Assembly (NCBI GenBank): GCA_015662065.1
Contig: DQUX01000217.1
Coordinates: 1-7,889 of the forward strand
DNA from: Anaerolineales bacterium
GTDB taxonomy: Bacteria > Chloroflexota > Anaerolineae > B4-G1 > DUEL01
DNA: 7,889 bases
Reading direction: 5' to 3'
Shown here: one piece after another, positions 1-5,633 of the stretch
How the letters are laid out: every line of letters begins with the position of its first letter
How positions within the stretch are numbered: position 1 is the first letter of the stretch
Notes under the pieces: model-generated
Database searches by the model: none
What the model was told of the DNA's origin: nothing
The model's input: the letters and a program-made list of their open reading frames with translations, nothing else
Position numbers and translations under genes: made by a program

Positions 1-580
1 CCACCAGGCCGAAGAGGACGCCGCCCGCCAGGCTCGCGACGAAGAGAGGCCAGAGGTCCGCCGTCGCCCGGCGCTCGGGGATCCCCAACAGCGCCGTCCC
101 CAACAGGAGGGAGGGGTAGATGGGAAAGACATACTCCCAGGCGTGGCGAAACCAGTAGTTCACAAACGTCCGTCGCTCGGCGCTGACCCCCAGCCGCTGC
201 CCTACCTGGCCGACCAGCGGGGCGGAGAACATAGCGCCCCCCACCATCGGCAGGAGGCCGATGAAGGCTGGCCACAGCGCCAGCACCACCCGCGCATCCG
301 GCACCAGCCCCTCCATCGCCTCCACCATCCGCGCCAGCCCCGCCGTCTCCCGAAGGAGTTCCCCCAGCATCATGATGAGCACCACCACCACCGCCAGGCG
401 GAGGGTCAGCGGAGCGGTGAACGCCCTGAGGAAATCCCAGGCCAGATCGGGCACCGGCCGGGCGAAGAGCACCCCCACGAGCGCCGAGGCCAGGATGAGC
501 GCCAGCCCCAGGTTCCACTTCCGCGCCAACAGGAAGAGGAGGAGAACCAAGACCGCCAGAAGTCTCACCAGGCCACCCAT
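1..580 (-). CDS. DUF401-family integral membrane protein, N-terminal part (3' end outside window)
   Basis: My own minus-strand translation from ATG 580-578 gives 193 residues without a stop before the window edge. The protein is very hydrophobic, with membrane segments at about residues 4-19, 22-40, 58-75, 98-115 and 150-167. I recognise the DUF401 hallmarks: the loop GLLPMVGGAMFSAPLV (about 108-123) and the motif NYWFRHAWEYVFPIYP (about 141-156), which are the best-conserved parts of that family. Members are roughly 400 residues long, so about half is present. They are predicted permeases of the inner membrane with no established substrate, and I do not assign one. The ATG is preceded by no strong Shine-Dalgarno. 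The same frame has a TGA at 625-623, and GTG codons at 595-593 and 589-587 are alternative starts. The gene has its own promoter at 684-712 and is probably not dependent on plsY upstream. Confidence 0.75.
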   Translation of the reverse strand, partial: MGGLVRLLAVLVLLLFLLARKWNLGLALILASALVGVLFARPVPDLAWDFLRAFTAPLTLRLAVVVVLIMMLGELLRETAGLARMVEAMEGLVPDARVVLALWPAFIGLLPMVGGAMFSAPLVGQVGQRLGVSAERRTFVNYWFRHAWEYVFPIYPSLLLGTALLGIPERRATADLWPLFVASLAGGVLFGLV

Positions 581-585
581 CCCGG

Positions 586-675
586 TCACCGCCACACCGC
601 CGTGGCCCGCCCCGCCAGCGCGTCACCGATGAGGATGCGGTAGCAGGGACGCAGGGGATAATCGCACTCGGGCAC
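586..675 (-). CDS. Possible 29-residue leader ORF upstream of the DUF401 gene
   Basis: A GTG at 675-673 opens a 29-codon frame ending at TGA 588-586, five bases before the ATG of the DUF401 gene. Its residues include the start VPECDYPLRPCYR and the end ATAVWR. It has two Cys and two Tyr, and 25 of 29 third codon positions are G or C, as expected for coding DNA here. The GTG lies about 9 bases downstream of the -10 element at 684-689, so it would be translated almost leaderless from the predicted start site near 677. Tight spacing suggests translational coupling to the membrane protein. The frame also continues upstream to the plsY stop codon without another stop, so it might be a remnant of a longer plsY tail. 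I recognise no family. The coding claim rests on codon pattern and position only. Confidence 0.35.
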   Translation of the reverse strand: MPECDYPLRPCYRILIGDALAGRATAVWR

Positions 676-683
676 AGCGAATG

Positions 684-712
684 ATTGTAGCGCAGAAGAG
701 ATAAAGGGGCAA
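684..712 (-). promoter_or_regulatory. Sigma70-type promoter for the DUF401 gene
   Basis: On the minus strand a -35 hexamer TTGCCC (712-707) is separated by exactly 17 bases from a -10 hexamer TACAAT (689-684). The predicted start site is near 677, about 97 bases before the DUF401 ATG. It lies in the 152-bp gap after plsY. The same two hexamers and spacer length occur before the EamA gene. Confidence 0.65.
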
Positions 713-732
713 GCGGGAACTGCACGAATGTG

Positions 733-1362
733 CTAGAGAGCGCCCTGCGGCCCGCGCCCCGCCTCCAGATCAATTCGCCGCTCCTCACCTCGTAGAAGGC
801 GACGGATGTTGGGGCGCAGCGCCCAGAGGGTGAGGGCGGAAGTGAGGACCCCGTGGGCCAGATAGGCCCACGGGCCGGCTCCCAGCCCGGCCCGCGCGGC
901 GAAGAGAGCGGGGAGGAGAAGGGCGCCGACGATGGAACCCAGGGAGGCCCGGCGTGTGAAGAGAGCCACCCCTAAAAGCACGGGGATCAGGATAAGGCCG
1001 CTGAGGGGCCACAGGGCCGCCGCCCCGCCGATGGAGGCCATCGTGCCCGCGCCGCCCCGGAAACGAAGGAAGATCGAGTAGTTGTGCCCCACCACGGCCG
1101 CCACACCTGCCAGGGCCAGGAGGAGGGGTGGCCCGCCCAGCCACCGTGCCACGAGCACCGATACCGCCGCCTTCAAACCGTCCACCACCCCGGTCAGCAC
1201 CGCCGCTCCCCACCCCGCCGCCCGCAGCACGTTCGTCCCCCCCGTGCGCCCGCTGCCCACCTGCCGTACGTCGATTCCCCGCAACCAGCGGACAACCAGG
1301 ACCCCCACAGGGACGGAGCCCAGCAGATACCCTACAACCAGAGCAACGACCCAACGCCACAT
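733..1362 (-). CDS. plsY: PlsY-like acyl-phosphate:glycerol-3-phosphate acyltransferase, divergent motifs
   Basis: PlsY enzymes transfer an acyl group from acyl phosphate to glycerol 3-phosphate at the inner membrane, giving lysophosphatidate for phospholipid synthesis. The 209-residue product has the family's size and multi-span layout. Numbering below counts from the upstream GTG at 1377, so subtract 5 for the start chosen here. Visible landmarks are GYLLGSVPVG (16-25), GSGRTGGTNVLR (41-52), DGLKAA (66-71), GHNYSIFLRFRGGAGTM (97-113) and RPNIRRLLRGEE (188-199). All three catalytic motifs depart from the usual GSGNIGATN, GGKG and HRxNI forms: Asn44 is Arg, the motif-2 Lys is Ala110 and the motif-3 His is Leu. 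Ser42, Arg52 and Asn190 remain. I chose ATG 1362 over GTG 1377 because a GGAGGTGG ribosome site sits 6 bases before it. The 3' neighbour has its own promoter. Confidence 0.85.
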   Translation of the reverse strand: MWRWVVALVVGYLLGSVPVGVLVVRWLRGIDVRQVGSGRTGGTNVLRAAGWGAAVLTGVVDGLKAAVSVLVARWLGGPPLLLALAGVAAVVGHNYSIFLRFRGGAGTMASIGGAAALWPLSGLILIPVLLGVALFTRRASLGSIVGALLLPALFAARAGLGAGPWAYLAHGVLTSALTLWALRPNIRRLLRGEERRIDLEAGRGPQGAL

Positions 1363-1365
1363 AAG

Positions 1366-1373
1366 CCACCTCC
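1366..1373 (-). promoter_or_regulatory. Ribosome binding site deciding the plsY start
   Basis: GGAGGTGG on the minus strand, with the GGAGG core at 1373-1369 and 6 bases to ATG 1362-1360. The site overlaps the codons after the in-frame upstream GTG (1377-1375), which argues that the ATG, not the GTG, is the real start. Confidence 0.7.
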
Positions 1374-1424
1374 ACACTGCCTATGTACAGGATTTACGCC
1401 GTTCCGCCCACACCCACTCCAGAG

Positions 1425-1500
1425 GTGCAAAGAGCACAGAGTTCCGCGGAGAACCTGAGGTCTCTCGGTGCTTCTCCGTGTCCTCCGCGCCTCCCCGGTG
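1425..1500. repeat. Degenerate palindromic intergenic repeat
   Basis: Perfect 7-bp arms CGGAGAA (1447-1453) and TTCTCCG (1472-1478) flank an 18-base loop. The longer arms 1432-1453 and 1472-1493 still pair at 12 of 22 positions by hand count. An 8-bp palindrome TCCGCGGA lies at 1443-1450. The wording (CACAGAG, CTCCGTGTCCTCCGCG) resembles the common family of intergenic palindromes built from ACAGAGG and ACACGGAG words, seen in many environmental bacterial genomes. That family link is from memory and unverified. Confidence 0.4.
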
Positions 1501-1592
1501 TTCCATCTCTCATAAGTGCGTAACCCCTACGATGTAGAGAACACAGGAGCGGGCCACCCGTTGCGCTCAGGAGAGCCCCCCGCTGATGGAGC

Positions 1593-1632
1593 AAAGCCCC
1601 CTCCGGCAAGCCGGGCCGGCCCGCAGGGCTTT
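1593..1632. repeat. GC-rich inverted repeat (stem-loop)
   Basis: AAAGCCC (1593-1599) pairs perfectly with GGGCTTT (1626-1632). The 26-base interior contains the 10-bp palindrome GGGCCGGCCC (1613-1622). It lies just upstream of the transporter's -35 box, so it is outside that transcript and could be an operator-like site or part of the plsY control region. No T-tract follows on either strand, so I do not call it an intrinsic terminator. Confidence 0.4.
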
Positions 1633-1658
1633 GGCGTATCCAGCGCTGGCCCTCCTGC

Positions 1659-1687
1659 TTGCCCTTTGGTCCCGACCCCTGTACAAT
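1659..1687 (+). promoter_or_regulatory. Sigma70-type promoter for the EamA transporter
   Basis: TTGCCC (1659-1664), a 17-base spacer, then TACAAT (1682-1687). The predicted start site is near 1694, leaving a 5' leader of about 109 bases before the TTG start codon. Hexamers and spacing are identical to the promoter at 684-712. Confidence 0.65.
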
Positions 1688-1789
1688 GGTCCGCGCTACG
1701 GCCCCCCTTGTCAGCCCCACGCGGGCAACAGGGGCGGGATGAGACTGGTGGCCAAACTGGCGAGCGGACCCGTTCTGAGCGGAGCGGAC

Positions 1790-1797
1790 GGGGAGGA
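1790..1797 (+). promoter_or_regulatory. Ribosome binding site deciding the TTG start of the EamA gene
   Basis: GGGGAGGA lies 5 bases before TTG 1803-1805. This near-ideal Shine-Dalgarno is the main reason to accept a TTG start, since no ATG in the correct frame is nearby. Confidence 0.7.
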
Positions 1798-1802
1798 CAG
1801 GT

Positions 1803-2693
1803 TTGCCCAGCACAGAATACAAGAGAGACACACAGCCGAACCCCGAGCGAACGCGGGGGGTCCGGAACACGGTCTTAGCCAGCTTCTTCCTGGGCTGGGC
1901 GCCGATCCTGGGCAAGCTGGCCTACGCCCAGGGAGTCGCCCCCTTCACCCTGGCAACGGTGCGCACGCTGGTGGCGGTGATGTTGCTGTGGGTCGGATAT
2001 GTCCTCTTTTGGAGAGACCGGCTGCGGATCACCTGGCGGGAGCTGGTGGGGTGCATCGCCGTCGGCGCTGTCAACGGCATCGGTTCTCTGCTGTACTACG
2101 CGGGCCTCTCCCGATTGGACGCCTCCCTCGCCTCCTTCCTCAACACCCTCTACCTGCTATGGGTGGTCCTCTTCCTCACCGCCTCCGGCCAACCTGTGCG
2201 GCTGCTGACCCTGCTGCGAATGGCTCTGGCGATAGGTGGGGTCTACCTGCTCACCGGGGCGGGCGTGGGGAAGCCGGACTGGCTGGGGGCGATGCTGATG
2301 GTGGCCTCCGCGGCCACCTACGGCTGGCACCTGGTCCTGGGCCAGTGGGTCCTGGCCGACGTGCCCTCCCGCACCGCCACCCCCTACATCCTCACGGCGA
2401 TGGCCACCACGGTGGGGATGGCCCGTGTGATTCAGGGGGGAGCCCTCGAGGCCATTCCCCCGGCGGGATGGGAGGTCATCGTGGCCTTGGGGGTCACCAC
2501 CGTCCTCTCCCGCGTCCTGATGTTCGCCGGGCTCCAGCGGCTGGGCGGGATCGAGGCGGCGCTGGTCAGCCTGCTGGAGCTACTGATCTCACTGGGGCTG
2601 GCCTTCCTGCTCCTGGGAGAGCGGCTGACCCCCCTCCAGTGGGTCGGCGGGGGGGGGCTGGTCGTCAGCATTCTGCTGGGGGAGCGGGAGTAG
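1803..2693 (+). CDS. EamA/DMT-superfamily transporter (10-TM permease)
   Basis: The 296-residue product has the two-repeat architecture of EamA (drug/metabolite transporter) permeases. The first half, about residues 22-150, starts at RNTVLASFFLGWAPILGKLA and includes the ATVRTLVAVM helix and YYAGLSRLDASLASFLNTLY. The second half, about 160-294, carries ATYGWHLVLGQW, the GLQRLGGIEAALVSLLELLI helix and the closing LLGERLTPLQWVGG signature. Length and helix number (about ten) are normal for the family. Members move amino acids, metabolites or drugs across the inner membrane, and the substrate cannot be read from sequence. A hydrophilic 20-residue N-terminal leader precedes helix 1. The start is TTG with a strong ribosome site, behind its own promoter. 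The last 34 codons plus the stop lie antisense to the 3' end of the convergent kinase gene. A run of nine G (2649-2657) encodes the glycines near residue 283. Confidence 0.9.
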   Translation: MPSTEYKRDTQPNPERTRGVRNTVLASFFLGWAPILGKLAYAQGVAPFTLATVRTLVAVMLLWVGYVLFWRDRLRITWRELVGCIAVGAVNGIGSLLYYAGLSRLDASLASFLNTLYLLWVVLFLTASGQPVRLLTLLRMALAIGGVYLLTGAGVGKPDWLGAMLMVASAATYGWHLVLGQWVLADVPSRTATPYILTAMATTVGMARVIQGGALEAIPPAGWEVIVALGVTTVLSRVLMFAGLQRLGGIEAALVSLLELLISLGLAFLLLGERLTPLQWVGGGGLVVSILLGERE

Positions 2694-3917
2694 AATGTGG
2701 AAGGTGCTGCCGGGCAGCCGCTCCTCATCCCGCCCCTCGCTCTCCACCCAGATCCTCCCCCCGTGAGCCTCGATCAGCCCCCGGGCCACCGTCAGCCCCA
2801 ATCCCAGCCCGCCGCCCTTGAAAGCGGTCTTGCTGGAGCGGTGGAGAGCGGTATCCTCCAGGACGTAGAAGCGATCGAAGATGCGCTCCTGATCCTCCAG
2901 GTCGATCCCAATGCCGGTATCCCGCACCGTCAGATGAACGGTCTGCTCCACGACCCGCCCGGAGATACGGATAGTCCCCCCGTCGGGGGTATACTTGGCA
3001 GCGTTACTGATCACGTTCCACAGCGCCTGATAGAGCCGCTGGGAATCCCCCACCATCGGCGGAAGGTCCTCCGTCCCCTCGATCTCGAAGGTCAACTTCC
3101 GGTCGGGGCCCAGTCCGGTGATGTTCCGCACCACGCTGCGCACCAGGGGGTCCAGGATGACCGGCCCCATCGCCAGGTCCAGCTTGTTGGCATCGATGAG
3201 GGAGACGTTGAGGATGTCCTCCACCACCTGGCTCAGCCGCTTGGTGGCCTCGGCCATCTTCTGGAGGATGAAGCGCGGGCTACCGACCTCGTCGGCGGGG
3301 CCGGGGATGTCTGGGTTGGAGAGAAGGATCTGGGTGTAGCCATAGATGGCCGTAAGAGGCGTGCGCAGCTCGTGGCCGGCCAGAATGACGAAGTCCGTCT
3401 TCATCCTGTCGATACGGTGGAGCTCGGCGTGGGCCTCCTGGAGCTCGCGGATCTTCTCCTCCAAGTGCTCCACCAATCGGCGGCTGTATTCCGCCAGGTA
3501 CTCGGCCTTCTCCTCCGGGGATTCGACCTCCTCCCGCAGGCCGCCCAGGAAGGCCCGCACCTGCTCTGGGAAGGTGTCCACGTCTATGGGCTTGGGGATG
3601 TAGCCGTCGCAACCGGCGATGAGGGCCCGCTCCCGGTCCCCCCTCAGCGTGGCGGCGGTGACCGCCACGATGGGCATATGCCGCGTCTCTTCCATAGACC
3701 GCAGGCGGGTGGTCACCTCATAGCCGTCCATACCGCCGATGTTGATATCCATCAAAATGAGGGCCGGCCGGACGCGCCGGGACACCTCCAGAGCCGTCAC
3801 CCCATCGGCCACCACCACGACCTCATACCCCTCCACCGTCAGCACCCGCTCCACCAAAGCCGCGCTGGCGGGGTCATCCTCGACGTACAGAATGCGCGGA
3901 CGTCCCTCTTGACTCAT
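2589..3917 (-). CDS. Receiver-histidine kinase (REC-HisKA-HATPase)
   Basis: This 442-residue soluble kinase has an N-terminal receiver (about 7-125) with acidic pair Asp14/Asp15, phospho-acceptor Asp57 (ILMDINI), Thr87 and Lys109 in the KPID motif. A charged coiled-coil linker (about 131-172) follows, then a HisKA domain with His182 in GHELRTPL. The ATPase has an N box at NVISNAAKY (Asn305), a G1 box DTGIGI (333-338) and a G2 box GGGLGLGL (368-375). There are no membrane segments and no signal peptide. It probably takes phosphate on its own receiver and passes or receives it within this operon's relay. Its ATG shares ATGA with the stop of the enzyme-receiver gene, so translation is likely coupled. 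The family normally ends near FHILLPLP (406-413). The Gln/Pro-rich tail of about 30 residues beyond that is read antisense to the EamA gene and is probably not functional. Confidence 0.93.
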   Translation of the reverse strand: MSQEGRPRILYVEDDPASAALVERVLTVEGYEVVVVADGVTALEVSRRVRPALILMDINIGGMDGYEVTTRLRSMEETRHMPIVAVTAATLRGDRERALIAGCDGYIPKPIDVDTFPEQVRAFLGGLREEVESPEEKAEYLAEYSRRLVEHLEEKIRELQEAHAELHRIDRMKTDFVILAGHELRTPLTAIYGYTQILLSNPDIPGPADEVGSPRFILQKMAEATKRLSQVVEDILNVSLIDANKLDLAMGPVILDPLVRSVVRNITGLGPDRKLTFEIEGTEDLPPMVGDSQRLYQALWNVISNAAKYTPDGGTIRISGRVVEQTVHLTVRDTGIGIDLEDQERIFDRFYVLEDTALHRSSKTAFKGGGLGLGLTVARGLIEAHGGRIWVESEGRDEERLPGSTFHILLPLPQQNADDQPPPADPLEGGQPLSQEQEGQPQ

Positions 3918-5590
3918 TCCCCCTTCCCCTCCAGCGCGCCCAATATCTCCCGCAGCAGCTCCTCATCGGTAAAGGCCCCCTTTTGCAGAAGCATCTGACT
4001 CTGCTCACTCAGCCGAGCCCACTCGTCCGTGGTCAGCTCCTTGGCGGTGACGACGATGACGGGGGTCCCTGCCAGCTCCTCGTCCGCCCGGAGGGCGTCC
4101 AGCACCGCGAACCCATCCACCTCCGGCATCATCAGGTCCAGCAAGACGACGTCCGGTCGCTCACGGCGGATCATCTCCAGGCCGGCCCGCCCATCGTGGG
4201 CCACGAAAATTTGGTAGTCCCCGCAGGCCTGGAGAATGCGCCGCAGGAGACGGACGGCGCTGGGGTCATCCTCCAGGATGGCAACGCGACGCACGCTCCG
4301 GTCCAATTGCTCCAGCGAGCCCAGGAGCCCCTCCTCAATGGCGGGGGTCTCCGCGGGCAGCTCCACCGTCCGGGCCCACTCCTCCCCCAGGAGGTGCTTC
4401 TCCACCGGGAAGGTGTGACCGGAGCAGTTCACCACCACCACCTCGTCCCGCCGGATGACCCCCTTGCTCAGCAGCTTGAAGAGGCCGGCGAAGGCCAGGG
4501 CGGCGGCCGGCTCCATCGAGAGGCCGTCCAGCTTCGCCATCACGTGCATAGCGCGGAACGTCTCCCCGTCGCTGATCGCCTCGAAGGCCCCCCCGTGCTC
4601 CCGGACGACCCGCGCCAGGAAGGCATAGGCCGGGCCGGGGCTGCCGGTGGCGACGGTGATGACGCGGGTGCGGGGTTGGAGGACCGGCTCCGCCTCCTCC
4701 AGCCCCTTCTCGAAGGACCAGACCATCGGGGCACACCCCCGGGCCTGGATGCAGGCCAGCCGGGGCATGCGGTCCACCAGCCCCATCTGCACCAGCTCCT
4801 GATACCCCTTCCAGACCCCCACCGGTCCCATCCCGCCGCTCACGGACTGGATGTACCAATCCGGCGCGCGCCAGGGGGTGGAGCCCGAGCCCAGGAAGAG
4901 GGGCAGTTGCTCGGCGATCTCGAAGGCGACGGTCTTCATGCTCTCCCGCGCGGCGATGGACCGGATCCCCCGGTCCAGGTAGAGCCCCTGCCGCCGGGCG
5001 AACTCCGCCGCCACCCGCTTGGTCTGGTCGTAGGTGCCGGTGACCTTGACCACCTCGGTGCCGTAGATGGCGACCTCCCGCATCTTCTCCGGGGGGACCA
5101 AGCTGGTGAGGAAGGCCCACAGCTTAATGCCGGCGAGGGCGGAGTAGGCGGAGTAGGAGATGGCGACGTTGCCGGTGGAGGCAACCACCGCCTCGGTCAC
5201 CCCTAGCTCCTTCATCACGGAAATGGATAGGGAAGCCTGCCGGTCCTTGAACGATCCGGTGGGTCCCTGCCGTTCATCCTTGACGTAGATATAGGGGGCA
5301 CTCAGCATCATCCCCAGGTTGATGGCGTGCAGGAGGGGCGTGCCCCCCTCCCCCATCGTGACCCGGTTCGCGTCGTCCCGCAGGGGGAGGAGCTCCCAAT
5401 ACCGCCACATATCGAAAGGGCGGTCCCGCAGAACCTCCGGCCAGGCCCCGGCGATTCCCTCATAATCGTAGAGCACGTCCAGCCAGTCCCCCTCGCAGCG
5501 AGGGCACCGTTCCAGCGCCCGGTCGAACGGCTCCTGGTAGCCACAGTGGGCGCACCTCAGTTGCAGGGAAGCAAGTCGATGATGCTCCAT
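3914..5590 (-). CDS. Threonine-synthase-like PLP enzyme fused to a C-terminal response-regulator receiver
   Basis: The 558-residue protein joins an amino-acid enzyme to a signalling domain. Residues 13-33 form a zinc-ribbon (Cys13, Cys16, Cys30, Cys33), common in archaeal-type threonine synthases. Residues about 65-400 are a fold-type-II PLP enzyme: GEGGTPLL (80-87), PLP lysine Lys115 in GPTGSFKDR, STGN (138-141), the helix MKTVAFEIAEQL and the loop SVSGGMGPVGVWKGYQEL (249-266). Threonine synthase makes threonine from O-phosphohomoserine, but related enzymes use other substrates, so the reaction is uncertain. After a linker (about 405-432) comes a full receiver (435-555) with Asp441/Asp442, phospho-acceptor Asp485 in LLDLMMPEVDG, Thr515 and Lys537. 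The start is firm: in-frame TGA codons lie 15 and 36 bases upstream, and a GGAG core sits 5 bases before the ATG. It lies between two kinases, so phosphorylation-dependent control of the enzyme is a reasonable inference. Confidence 0.88.
   Translation of the reverse strand: MEHHRLASLQLRCAHCGYQEPFDRALERCPRCEGDWLDVLYDYEGIAGAWPEVLRDRPFDMWRYWELLPLRDDANRVTMGEGGTPLLHAINLGMMLSAPYIYVKDERQGPTGSFKDRQASLSISVMKELGVTEAVVASTGNVAISYSAYSALAGIKLWAFLTSLVPPEKMREVAIYGTEVVKVTGTYDQTKRVAAEFARRQGLYLDRGIRSIAARESMKTVAFEIAEQLPLFLGSGSTPWRAPDWYIQSVSGGMGPVGVWKGYQELVQMGLVDRMPRLACIQARGCAPMVWSFEKGLEEAEPVLQPRTRVITVATGSPGPAYAFLARVVREHGGAFEAISDGETFRAMHVMAKLDGLSMEPAAALAFAGLFKLLSKGVIRRDEVVVVNCSGHTFPVEKHLLGEEWARTVELPAETPAIEEGLLGSLEQLDRSVRRVAILEDDPSAVRLLRRILQACGDYQIFVAHDGRAGLEMIRRERPDVVLLDLMMPEVDGFAVLDALRADEELAGTPVIVVTAKELTTDEWARLSEQSQMLLQKGAFTDEELLREILGALEGKGE
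4031..4150. repeat. Diverged direct repeat, copy A (receiver module of the PLP enzyme)
   Basis: This segment aligns without gaps to 5760-5879 at a constant offset of 1729 bases. By hand, 4031-4060 differs at 3 of 30 positions and 4111-4140 at 2 of 30, with more change between. It encodes the phospho-acceptor and VTAKELT parts of the receiver. The shared block is homologous coding DNA, not a mobile element. Confidence 0.7.
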
Positions 5591-5598
5591 ACCCTCTC

Positions 5599-5633
5599 CG
5601 TCTCACACCTCACATCTCACGCATCAGGTTTCA
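5599..5633 (-). repeat. Five TGA-led heptamers filling the gap between two operon genes
   Basis: Reading the minus strand from the stop codon of the hybrid kinase (TGA 5633-5631), the next 35 bases divide into five 7-bp units, each starting with TGA. The last three read TGAGATG, TGAGGTG and TGAGACG. Because 7 is not a multiple of 3, the array places TGA in all three frames. Two of these stops are in frame with the next gene and fix its ATG at 5590. The 40-bp gap also ends in that gene's ribosome site (GGAG at 5599-5596). Confidence 0.6.

Larger units (their letters stand above)
1378..1802. other. Divergent intergenic region between plsY and the EamA transporter
   Basis: This 425-bp stretch has no convincing gene. 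Reading frames that cross it on both strands look like composition shadows, with no recognisable domain. It holds a degenerate palindromic repeat nearer plsY (1425-1500), a GC-rich inverted repeat (1593-1632), one good rightward promoter (1659-1687) and a ribosome binding site (1790-1797). I could not assign a plsY promoter: no -35/-10 pair with proper spacing is visible in the minus-strand sequence upstream of 1362. The transporter leader of about 109 bases matches no riboswitch that I recognise. Confidence 0.6.

Noticed and set aside
143..643. Open frame of 166 codons on the plus strand (and another at 261-632)
   Set aside because: Its residues are low-complexity His/Pro/Arg/Gln. It lies antisense to the DUF401 gene, whose conserved motifs are clear, so it is a composition shadow.
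1375..1377. GTG at 1377 as the plsY start
   Set aside because: The GGAGGTGG ribosome site overlaps the codons after this GTG and is spaced for the ATG at 1362. The five extra residues only repeat MWRW.
1593..1632. Intrinsic terminator at the GC-rich inverted repeat
   Set aside because: No T-tract follows the stem on either strand, and no gene ends nearby: both flanking genes are transcribed away from it.
1394..1915. Minus-strand frame of 173 codons across the divergent region
   Set aside because: It crosses the transporter promoter and 5' end in antisense, has no domain, and shows no ribosome site that I can support.
1586..2821. Plus-strand frame of 411 codons overlapping the EamA gene in another frame
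   Set aside because: The product is Gly/Pro/Arg-rich with no domain, while the 1803-2693 frame gives a textbook EamA protein with a good ribosome site.
2697..5206. Long plus-strand frames opposite the kinase and enzyme genes (2697-3998 and 3983-5206)
   Set aside because: They mirror high-GC minus-strand coding sequence, with His/Gln/Leu/Gly-rich products and no recognisable motif.
5599..5633. CRISPR-like or phage attachment repeat
   Set aside because: The units are 7 bp with no spacers, and only the TGA is invariant. There are no cas genes, integrase or tRNA nearby.
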